From IMG/VR virus record IMGVR_UViG_3300023110_001019, positions 1-27,903 of that record: 27,903 bases of DNA. One strand, 5' to 3'. This DNA comes from a virus. The position numbers and the translations under genes are program-made. Every line of letters starts with the position of its first letter. Position 1 is the stretch's first letter. Of this stretch, positions 21,758 to 27,903 are shown in pieces. A model generated the notes under the pieces. It saw only the letters and a list, made by a program, of their open reading frames with translations, searched no databases and was not told where the DNA came from.

Positions 21758-22066
21758 CTATCGGCCAGTTCTTTGTGTACTTGTTCTAGGATTGTAGTTA
21801 GACCTACCTTTATCTAACAGTTTTTCTTTTTCACCTCTACAATCAAAGAAAGGTGGAAAACCAAACACACCAAATGTCTTATGTTTATTTTGAAATTTAA
21901 CAATTTCTTTTACATCTTCTTCAAAGAAGGACTCTTTTATTACTAACTTACTAGGCATTTCTACAGCTCGCCAAAGTATTTCGTCTTTTACTTTAACCAT
22001 TTCAGTTTTGTAGTATATTGATGGTTGTCTTTTTCTTACCTGATTATGATTGTATTTTTTTATCAT
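21758..22066 (-). CDS. Small unknown phage protein (102 aa)
   Basis: Begins MIKKYNHNQVRKRQPSIYY. It carries a beta/alpha core, 'LVIKESFFEEDVKEIVKFQN', 'FGVFGFPPFFDCRG', and a basic, Arg-rich disordered end (NYNPRTSTQRTGR). No family recognised. The start overlaps the helicase stop by four bases (ATGA), so it is co-translated with the helicase and may be a replication accessory protein. Confidence 0.68.
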   Translation of the reverse strand: MIKKYNHNQVRKRQPSIYYKTEMVKVKDEILWRAVEMPSKLVIKESFFEEDVKEIVKFQNKHKTFGVFGFPPFFDCRGEKEKLLDKGRSNYNPRTSTQRTGR

Positions 22067-23454
22067 ATTTTAAAATCCGAAAACTTATCATAAACTTCAG
22101 CAGGTTGTGGTCCTGATGGCTTTTCAAGTTTTTCTTTTGTTTCTTGGTTACTATCTACAATCTGTTGAGCTGATTGTTCTACATCATACAATCTCATTCT
22201 ACTTCTATCAACACCAATTATAAATGCACGATTAACAGCAGGATCATTGTAACGATTTTTTAATTGTTTTACTTTAATTTGATTTAGTTCTTCAAGTTCT
22301 TCATTCGATATTAAAGCAAACATAAAGTCAGCAGTTGCAGGAAGACCAAATGATTCTGATGTATCTTCTAAACCAACATCACTTGACATATAACCAGTTC
22401 TTGTTGTTTGTGTAGCCGATACAATAGGAACATTATACTGAACAGCGAGTCCTCTTAATTCTTCAGCAATCGCTTTGATTAAAAAATAAGATGATATATT
22501 ACCACCTTTAAAACGACTACTAGTACATATATTTAAATAGTCAATGAATACTATATCAGGTTTAAATGATTTCTTTAATGCAAGTTCATCAATCAGTCCT
22601 TTAAAATGACCACTATGAGCAGACGCAGTAGGATATTCTTTAATAATTAATTGACCATTTACTTTGTTTTGTAATTTAGAAATTTTATTATCATAAACTT
22701 CTTTAGGCATTTCATAAAGATCATCTATTGTTACATCTAATAAATTAGCATCAATTCTTTCAGCAATTCTTTCTTCAGCCATCTCTAAAGTAATATACAA
22801 TACATTACGACCTTGTGTTATAGCGGCCGCAGCCATATGACACATAAACAAGGACTTACCAACACCTGTACCTGCAAGTGCTACGTTTAAAGTCTTAGGT
22901 GGTAGGCCGCCTTTTGTGATACGATTAAAATAATTTAAATCGAACTTTAATCGTTCTTCAGTTCTATGATAATATTCAAATCGGTCATCTGTTTGATTTA
23001 GATAATCATGTCCTATGTGTCTATCAAATGAAACACCAAGTGCTTCAGATAATATACTTGGTATGGCCTCTGGTGTGTGCTTATTGTCTTTACCATCTAT
23101 AATCTTAATACCTTTTAGTACAGCATTATAGACAGCACGATCTTTACAAAACTTTTCAGTTGTATCTAACAGCCATTGTTGTTCAACTTCTTCATGTATT
23201 AAACTATTTAATAAAGTTTTTGTATTTTTATATTCATCTTCGGTAAGTGTCTTGTTATTAGACAACTCAATAGCAATTGCTTCTTTTGTTGGGAGGTTAT
23301 TATATTTTACAACAAAGTCATTAATAATATTAAATAAAGTTATCTCATCTCTATTTCTAAAAAAATCTTGTTTTATAAAAGGAATAACTTTACGAGTAAA
23401 ATCTTCGTTATGTATTAGATTGGATAAAAGTGTTTTTTCAAATTGATCAGACAT
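22063..23454 (-). CDS. 41: gp41-like replicative DNA helicase, DnaB family (463 aa)
   Basis: Unwinds DNA at the fork together with primase. The N-terminal helical domain (1-150) is followed by a RecA-type motor: 'GGLPPKTLNVALAGTGVGKS' with Walker A AGTGVGKS (194-201), 'LYITLEMAEERIAERIDANLL', Walker B 'IVFIDYLNI', 'SATQTTRTGY' and 'IIGVDRSRMRLYDVEQSAQ'. Length (463) is close to T4 gp41 (475). It overlaps the oxygenase gene by eight bases. The downstream unknown gene is coupled by ATGA. Confidence 0.93.
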   Translation of the reverse strand: MSDQFEKTLLSNLIHNEDFTRKVIPFIKQDFFRNRDEITLFNIINDFVVKYNNLPTKEAIAIELSNNKTLTEDEYKNTKTLLNSLIHEEVEQQWLLDTTEKFCKDRAVYNAVLKGIKIIDGKDNKHTPEAIPSILSEALGVSFDRHIGHDYLNQTDDRFEYYHRTEERLKFDLNYFNRITKGGLPPKTLNVALAGTGVGKSLFMCHMAAAAITQGRNVLYITLEMAEERIAERIDANLLDVTIDDLYEMPKEVYDNKISKLQNKVNGQLIIKEYPTASAHSGHFKGLIDELALKKSFKPDIVFIDYLNICTSSRFKGGNISSYFLIKAIAEELRGLAVQYNVPIVSATQTTRTGYMSSDVGLEDTSESFGLPATADFMFALISNEELEELNQIKVKQLKNRYNDPAVNRAFIIGVDRSRMRLYDVEQSAQQIVDSNQETKEKLEKPSGPQPAEVYDKFSDFKI

Positions 23455-24013
23455 AATGTAGATAACTTCCTATAATGTACTTTGGTTGATTGATTGGTTT
23501 TTCTCCTGCATGTTTAAATGGCCATAATGGTGGGAACATTAAAACTTTACCTGCCTCTGGTTTAATCTTAATATCATAATCAGGAAATGTTGTTTCGCCG
23601 CCATCATTATTATTTAAATACATAAAAAAAACTAAAAATCTTCTAGCACTGTTATAGTTAGTCACATCTACATGTGTCTTAAATTCATCTTCACCGTTAG
23701 GTTCATATTTTTTAAATCTTATTTGTTCAAAACCAAATTTCTCTGGCCATTGTTTTATATCATCTATTTTAACATCTTTTGTATATTTGTCAACAAGCTC
23801 TCTAAACTTAGGAAAAAGAATATCAGAATATTCTTGCCAATCATTATGCATACTAATATTGATTTCTGTAAATGACATATGATTATCTAATATTGTTTTG
23901 ACTTGTTGTGAAGCTGAGTCTTCAAACTTATCAATTAAATGTTGGCATTGATCTTTTGTCAATACATTATCATATGTTTTTATATAATTATTTTTCAAAT
24001 TTAATTGTTCCAT
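23447..24013 (-). CDS. 2OG-Fe(II) oxygenase, prolyl-4-hydroxylase-like (188 aa)
   Basis: Double-stranded beta-helix dioxygenase using Fe(II) and 2-oxoglutarate. FKTHVDV gives iron ligands His114 and Asp116, FKHAG gives His168, and Lys178 in 'PKYIIGSYLHY' would bind 2-oxoglutarate. 'LVFFMYLNNNDGGETTFPDY' is the classical strand with GGET. All catalytic residues are present. Such enzymes are frequent in marine T4-like phages; targets may be protein residues or modified bases. It lies between uvsX-linked and helicase genes, with a 26-base overlap with the upstream gene. Confidence 0.92.
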   Translation of the reverse strand: MEQLNLKNNYIKTYDNVLTKDQCQHLIDKFEDSASQQVKTILDNHMSFTEINISMHNDWQEYSDILFPKFRELVDKYTKDVKIDDIKQWPEKFGFEQIRFKKYEPNGEDEFKTHVDVTNYNSARRFLVFFMYLNNNDGGETTFPDYDIKIKPEAGKVLMFPPLWPFKHAGEKPINQPKYIIGSYLHYV

Positions 24014-24275
24014 TTTCTAATTGTTTTTCAACTACTTCAATTAATATATCACCTATATAGTTTCTAAAATCAATACTTGTGGTATCAACATCATTAGGAT
24101 TCTTTTTAATATCATAATCAAACTTTAAAGGCAATTCACCTCGTTCATTTTCTTCAGAAGCAAACTTTACATGGCCATATGTGTATATGATATCCTTGTA
24201 AGGACCCTCCGTAATCTTTATACAACTGTAATCGTCAACATCACGTTGAGCAAAAACAAATCTATTCTGCGCCAT
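23988..24275 (-). CDS. UvsX-linked conserved phage protein (95 aa)
   Basis: I choose ATG at 24273-24275 ([21 protein letters not shown]). The longer frame to 24380 would lie mostly inside uvsX, and cyanophage relatives that I recall begin at this point. Features: '[19 protein letters not shown]', '[17 protein letters not shown]' and a helical end '[20 protein letters not shown]'. It overlaps the end of uvsX by 14 bases. Function unknown; conserved linkage suggests a recombination or replication accessory role. Confidence 0.75.
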   Translation of the reverse strand: MAQNRFVFAQRDVDDYSCIKITEGPYKDIIYTYGHVKFASEENERGELPLKFDYDIKKNPNDVDTTSIDFRNYIGDILIEVVEKQLENGTIKFEK

Positions 24276-25281
24276 AGAGGAATTCTTTTTTGGCTGCCTC
24301 GTCAATTTGAGCGAGAATATCTTTAGTAAAGAATTTATCAGGTTCATTATTGATAGTTTTAGCATATTGTTTTGATCCATCTGGTAGTTCTATTCTAGTA
24401 GAAACAGATTTAAATATGTTATGTTTGATAGCAAGGTCTAATAACCCATAATACTTATCAAGGCCATCTTTATATGTTAATCTAACATCTATTAAAGCAT
24501 TCTCTTTTGTTAGCCTTGACTTATAGTTTTTACAATGTATGATGTTACCAACAACTTCTTTACCATCTTTTTCTTTACGTTTGGATAGATAGACAATATT
24601 TGAAGCAGCGTATTTTAATCCAGAACCACCACCCATTTCTTTTTGTGGAAACATTGAACCAATAACATCATAAGTGTGATTGGTCATAATCATTGGTACT
24701 TTTGCCTTACCAAGTTTAAGTGTTAATACTCTAAATGCGGCCTTGACAATTTGACTTCTTGTCATATCTCTTGTTTCTTTACCGTCAGCAGTATCTTCCA
24801 TTTCTTTTGTAGTAGATAACATTCCTAAACTATCTAATACAAACATTAAAGGTTTTCTATTCTTCTCATCTTGTTCAAGGTATTTGTCAATCACTTTGAT
24901 AGATTGATGTCTAAATTCTTGTACTGTCGCAACTGGTACTATGACCATTCTCTTACTATCAATGCCTCTTGTTTCAACTAAATCTTTTGTTAACGCACTT
25001 TCTGATTCAAAGTAAATCACACCTGCGTCTTTGTTTTTATCTAAAAATGCTTTTACAATACCTAATGCAAAGAAAGTTTTACCTGTTGCAGCTTCACCTG
25101 CAATTGCTGTTATTTTGTTTGATGGCATACCACCAAAGATAGAACCTGATAATAAAGCATTAAAGGCGTGTGAACCTGTATCTATAAAACTATCTACATC
25201 ACCTGCTTCTACACCCTCACTTACTAGGGTTGCATATTCATTACCTGTTTCTTTAATTATTTCTTTTAAAAAGTCACTCAT
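24262..25281 (-). CDS. uvsX: UvsX RecA-like recombinase (339 aa)
   Basis: Strand-exchange recombinase for recombination-dependent replication and repair. Walker A GEAATGKT (62-69), '[12 protein letters not shown]' (catalytic Glu), Walker B '[11 protein letters not shown]', '[36 protein letters not shown]' and '[20 protein letters not shown]' match T4-like UvsX. Length is in the range of cyanophage UvsX and somewhat shorter than T4's (391). A perfect sigma70 promoter and AAGGAG precede it, so it should be expressed early. Confidence 0.94.
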   Translation of the reverse strand: MSDFLKEIIKETGNEYATLVSEGVEAGDVDSFIDTGSHAFNALLSGSIFGGMPSNKITAIAGEAATGKTFFALGIVKAFLDKNKDAGVIYFESESALTKDLVETRGIDSKRMVIVPVATVQEFRHQSIKVIDKYLEQDEKNRKPLMFVLDSLGMLSTTKEMEDTADGKETRDMTRSQIVKAAFRVLTLKLGKAKVPMIMTNHTYDVIGSMFPQKEMGGGSGLKYAASNIVYLSKRKEKDGKEVVGNIIHCKNYKSRLTKENALIDVRLTYKDGLDKYYGLLDLAIKHNIFKSVSTRIELPDGSKQYAKTINNEPDKFFTKDILAQIDEAAKKEFLYGAE

Positions 25282-25305
25282 TCATTGTCTCCTTATTATG
25301 TGTCT

Positions 25306-25334
25306 ATTATATCAAATCATCTTTACTTTGTCAA
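25306..25334 (-). promoter_or_regulatory. Perfect sigma70 promoter for uvsX
   Basis: TTGACA (25329-25334), 17-base spacer, TATAAT (25306-25311). The -35 lies inside the last codons of the upstream gene. It shares CGCTTGACAAA and TTTGATATAAT with the promoter at 20088-20116. Confidence 0.9.
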
Positions 25335-25605
25335 GCGTTTTTGGATCAGGTTTACCTTCCCAATCAAATCTATATTTTTCATCTTTAGGTATCCAACCTT
25401 TTATAGGTTTTTCATAATCATCACTTGTCATTTTTGACCATACTTTATCAAACATTTCATTTACATCAATTGTTCCGTAATGACTAACAATACTAGTTTC
25501 AACACGATTTAATCTTTTTTCTAATAGTTCTCTATTGTATTCAAGTAGTCTTTGATAATCCCAATATTCTTTGAGGTCTTTGTAGGATGTTTTTGATATG
25601 GCCAT
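25312..25605 (-). CDS. Small unknown phage protein (97 aa)
   Basis: Starts at the second of two close ATGs, giving MAISKTSYKDLKEYWDYQRLLEYN. This start lies exactly five bases after an AATAAATA box; the first ATG (25609-25611) would overlap the box. Features: an N-terminal helical segment, 'VETSIVSHYGTIDVNEMFDKVWSK' and a Trp/Lys-rich end 'IKGWIPKDEKYRFDWEGKPDP'. No family recognised. Its last codons contain the -35 region of uvsX. Confidence 0.65.
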   Translation of the reverse strand: MAISKTSYKDLKEYWDYQRLLEYNRELLEKRLNRVETSIVSHYGTIDVNEMFDKVWSKMTSDDYEKPIKGWIPKDEKYRFDWEGKPDPKTLDKVKMI

Positions 25606-25610
25606 ACTCA

Positions 25611-25618
25611 TATTTATT
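25611..25618 (-). promoter_or_regulatory. Late-type promoter (AATAAATA), five bases before a start codon
   Basis: AATAAATA on the minus strand followed by TGAGT and ATG (25605). It overlaps the stop codon of the methyltransferase gene. It fits NATAAATA; its location ahead of an early/middle gene makes it less certain than the others. Confidence 0.5.
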
Positions 25619-26882
25619 AGAACAATGTTGCCCTCCTACTATGCCTAAAGTAATCTAATTTTTCTTTAGAAAAACACCAAACGTTTTCAATATATATTCG
25701 ATTCATAAACTCAGCTTTTTCTTCTTCACTTTCAAATAGTTTATCTGATTTAGGTCTTTGCATTATTCTCATTCCTATTTGACCAACAAAGTGTTCTTTT
25801 AAACTATCAACAAGTTCATCGCCACTATAATATCTTGTACCTTTAATTGTAGGATCCATAATGTTAATAAACAGATGGCCTTTGTCTGATAAAGATTTAA
25901 AACTATTGATTGAAACTGGTAAATAAAAATCATCACGCCATTTGTCATATTCATTAAACTTAAACCAAGATTGATTTTCTTGTTTTTCACCACCTTCGTT
26001 ATATCGTTCAGTAGAAAAATATGGTGGACTTGTAAATGCACAATCAATATCTTTTATTGTATCCCAAGGTAAATCTTCAGCACCTGTATTATAGATTGTA
26101 ACTTTTTTAGGTTTAGATAAGAAACTATTATAAGTTTCTATTTGTTTCATATATTGTTTGTAAGTATTAGGATTTGGATCACAACCAATATATTCTTCAG
26201 CATCACTGGCAAAGAAACCAGCAAGTCTATCACCCCAACCACAAGAAGTATCTAATACTTTTTTAGCATTGGTCATTTGATATATTGTTTTGGCAACATT
26301 GGGTTTAAACTGTGTGGCGATATAAGTTTGTAATCTAAAAGCAGATACATAACTTTTATCTGTTAATGCACCACCTCTTAATTCTTCTTTGCCATCTACC
26401 ATTACTGGTTTCATACCATTGATTCCACGCCAGATGGGGCCAAGACATCTCCATATATCTTTTGCTGTACCATTGTACCATACATCTAATGGTGATTTAA
26501 AACTATAACTTGAACAATTTAATCTTAAAGATTGATGAAAATAATTTGATACATCATTGTAAATAGATGGTGCGTCTATAATACCTAAACCATATTCTTT
26601 AAAGTTATATTTGTAATCGTCATATTTTTCTTTGACATTTTTTTCTAATTGTTCAGCAGGTTTTACATATTGCCATACATCTTGTTTTTGTAAACCTTTA
26701 AATGCCTGACGCATTATATCGTAAGATATTTCTTTTAAAGGAAACTCTGGTCTATGTTTAGCAATATAGTCTGCTAAATCTAATCTAAACTGTTCTTTGC
26801 CTATATCGTTTGTAACACGTTCAAACGTTTGTTTATCCATTATAGGCAGTTTGCCATTGTACTTATTTAAATAATGACTCAT
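25617..26882 (-). CDS. DNA methyltransferase-like protein (421 aa)
   Basis: SAM-dependent methyltransferase of the N4-cytosine/N6-adenine type. Motif I 'VLDTSCGWGDRLAGF' (209-223), 'YIGCDPNPNTYKQY' (acidic ribose-binding Asp) and catalytic TSPPYF (284-289). The N-terminal 180 residues form an extra helical domain, perhaps for target recognition; it contains 'RLNCSSYSFKSPLDVWYN'. No restriction endonuclease is nearby, so it is an orphan enzyme, probably protecting or marking phage DNA. It overlaps the cupin gene by four bases. Confidence 0.85.
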   Translation of the reverse strand: MSHYLNKYNGKLPIMDKQTFERVTNDIGKEQFRLDLADYIAKHRPEFPLKEISYDIMRQAFKGLQKQDVWQYVKPAEQLEKNVKEKYDDYKYNFKEYGLGIIDAPSIYNDVSNYFHQSLRLNCSSYSFKSPLDVWYNGTAKDIWRCLGPIWRGINGMKPVMVDGKEELRGGALTDKSYVSAFRLQTYIATQFKPNVAKTIYQMTNAKKVLDTSCGWGDRLAGFFASDAEEYIGCDPNPNTYKQYMKQIETYNSFLSKPKKVTIYNTGAEDLPWDTIKDIDCAFTSPPYFSTERYNEGGEKQENQSWFKFNEYDKWRDDFYLPVSINSFKSLSDKGHLFINIMDPTIKGTRYYSGDELVDSLKEHFVGQIGMRIMQRPKSDKLFESEEEKAEFMNRIYIENVWCFSKEKLDYFRHSRRATLF

Positions 26883-27217
26883 TTTCTTATTATATCTTCT
26901 TCAATACAGTTTGTTCCGTATTGTATCTCTACAATTTTTAAATTTATATCTTGCTCATTTACTAATTGATGCCATTGTTCTAAATCTATATGCAAACTCT
27001 CATGTTTTTTATATATTCCACGTTTTTCATACAATTCAGTATCTTTACTTACGGTATACACTGTTGCCACACCCTCAACTATAAACCAATGTTCAGCTCT
27101 TTTAAAATGCTTTTGCATTGAAAGTTTTTTGCCTGGTAAAACAACCAATTCTTTTACTTTTACCTCGTTTGAATTTTCATATAATACTTTATAATATCCC
27201 CACTGTCTTTTTGTCAT
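26879..27217 (-). CDS. Cupin, mannose-6-phosphate isomerase type II-like (112 aa)
   Basis: Single cupin domain like the C-terminal part of ManC/AlgA. 'RQWGYYKVLYE', 'KVKELVVLPGKKLSMQKHFKRAEHWFIVEG' with metal ligands His-x-His type (H-F-K-R-A-E-H), then 'HIDLEQWHQLVNE' and 'LKIVEIQYGTNCIEEDIIR'. I choose ATG at 27215-27217 because GGAG lies just upstream; the longer start at 27250 lacks a ribosome site. It could isomerise mannose-6-phosphate for sugar-nucleotide synthesis, or bind a sugar. The usual nucleotidyltransferase half is absent from the window. It has its own sigma70 promoter. Confidence 0.85.
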   Translation of the reverse strand: MTKRQWGYYKVLYENSNEVKVKELVVLPGKKLSMQKHFKRAEHWFIVEGVATVYTVSKDTELYEKRGIYKKHESLHIDLEQWHQLVNEQDINLKIVEIQYGTNCIEEDIIRK

Positions 27218-27268
27218 TTCTTCTCCTTGTTCCATTTTATTAATAACCATATTATAAAACTGTATATT

Positions 27269-27297
27269 ATTATAACATAAAATATTGATAAAGTCAA
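27269..27297 (-). promoter_or_regulatory. Sigma70 promoter for the cupin gene
   Basis: TTGACT (27292-27297), 17-base spacer, TATAAT (27269-27274), in the 87-base gap after the MT-A70 gene. One mismatch from full consensus. Confidence 0.85.
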
Positions 27298-27304
27298 TTC
27301 CATA

Positions 27305-27844
27305 CTAAAATTTATCTGTTTGATTTCCCCAACTATCCCAACCATTTCTTTGTGTTCTAGCAAACAGTTCTATATAAGGTCCTTCTAATAAGTTCTCTAT
27401 ATGATTATACATTATATCTGGTTTTCTACTATGTTCTCTACGTTGTTCTACAACTAATTGAGGTACTGATTTACTAATTCGTTTTGGTTTACCTTTTGTT
27501 GCAAGTAAACACATTTCAGGATTGCCTCGTGTCCAATAACCCAAACCTGTAAAATAACCTTCAGATTTTCTATTTGTTTTTGCCCAAGTAAATCCTACAG
27601 TTTTATATTTAAATCCCCAAGCATTGATTACTTGAAAGGCCTTATCTAATAAAGGATCAACAACCCACATTAACAATACTGAATCATCATTTGCTATGTT
27701 ATTTACAGGTAAATTACAAATATCTTGTAAACTCATAACACTATAATGATTTTCAGGACTTCTATCTTTACCTTTACTAGAATACGTTTTAAAAGACCAT
27801 GGTGGGTCAGCGTAAATTACACTATACTTTTTATCAATGTCCAT
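27305..27844 (-). CDS. MT-A70 family N6-adenine methyltransferase (179 aa)
   Basis: SAM-dependent methylation of adenine N6 in DNA or RNA. 'YSVIYADPPWSFKTYS' with catalytic DPPW at 13-16, 'DDSVLLMWVVDPLLDKAF', 'YKTVGFTWAKTN', 'YWTRGNPEMCLLATKGKPKR', 'REHSRKPDIMY' and 'YIELFARTQRNGWDSWGNQ'. These are the full MT-A70 motifs of phage and bacterial enzymes, at normal length. The ATG lacks a clear ribosome site, and the 59 bases before it (27845-27903) show no convincing promoter. No matching endonuclease is nearby. Confidence 0.92.
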   Translation of the reverse strand: MDIDKKYSVIYADPPWSFKTYSSKGKDRSPENHYSVMSLQDICNLPVNNIANDDSVLLMWVVDPLLDKAFQVINAWGFKYKTVGFTWAKTNRKSEGYFTGLGYWTRGNPEMCLLATKGKPKRISKSVPQLVVEQRREHSRKPDIMYNHIENLLEGPYIELFARTQRNGWDSWGNQTDKF

Positions 27845-27903
27845 ATCAATAATATAATAATTAAAAATCTAGGAATACTCCAATCAGTTTTAATTGCAAG
27901 TAT

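Noticed and set aside
27861-27903. Possible end of another minus-strand gene upstream of the MT-A70 gene
   Set aside because: One frame stays open from the right edge to a TAA at 27861-27863, but 13 codons are too few to support a gene.
1-27903. tRNA genes, CRISPR arrays, insertion sequences or integrase
   Set aside because: I saw no cloverleaf-like segment in the gaps, no regularly spaced repeats, and no transposase or integrase motifs.

Overview
The window looks like part of a T4-like (Tevenvirinae-type) marine myovirus genome. It is strongly AT-rich and almost gapless, with most neighbouring genes overlapping by 1 to 26 bases. All genes but one are on the minus strand. Diagnostic genes are a UvsX recombinase, a gp41-type DnaB-family replicative helicase, T4-type late promoters (NATAAATA), and many small proteins of the kind found in cyanophages and pelagiphages. 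Base composition and gene style fit a phage of an AT-rich marine alphaproteobacterium such as SAR11, but nothing here proves the host.

From right to left, which is the direction of transcription: (a) 22063-27844 is an early/middle block: MT-A70 adenine methyltransferase, a cupin of the mannose-6-phosphate isomerase type, a second DNA methyltransferase, a small unknown, UvsX, a small UvsX-linked protein, a 2OG-Fe(II) oxygenase and the gp41-like helicase. Near-perfect sigma70 promoters (TTGACA-N17-TATAAT class) precede the cupin gene and uvsX. (b) 20480-22066 holds two unknown genes, the larger headed by a late promoter. (c) 20070-20285 is a divergent control region with promoters on both strands, a perfect inverted repeat and a direct repeat with a 21-bp period. 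It drives one small acidic plus-strand gene and the long minus-strand run. (d) 8000-20069 is a run of late or structural genes. Seven of them, including a ligase-like nucleotidyltransferase, an adenylate kinase, a zeta-toxin-like kinase and a 923-residue nucleotidyltransferase/NMN-adenylyltransferase fusion, begin with a short tag of the form M-(K)-x-F-K-x-(F/L)-x-x-E. This resembles the T4 capsid-targeting sequence, so I propose that these enzymes are packaged in the head and injected. (e) 5529-7998 resembles a lysis region: DUF1353 protein, small holin-like proteins, an overlapping Rz/Rz1-type spanin pair and an SNase-fold nuclease.

(f) 1-5514 is the most unusual part: a late operon encoding a curli-type amyloid secretion system. 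It contains CsgF, the CsgG outer-membrane pore lipoprotein, two exported curlin-like repeat proteins, an exported FecR-domain protein and a CHASE2-transmembrane-adenylate/guanylate cyclase that runs off the left edge. A late promoter lies in the 14-base gap just ahead of csgF. The cassette looks able to export an amyloid-like protein through a phage-made pore late in infection, with a membrane cyclase and FecR protein attached. CsgE, CsgC and CsgD are not seen in the window. Three late promoters, including the one ahead of csgF, sit exactly five bases before an ATG, which predicts leaderless late mRNAs.
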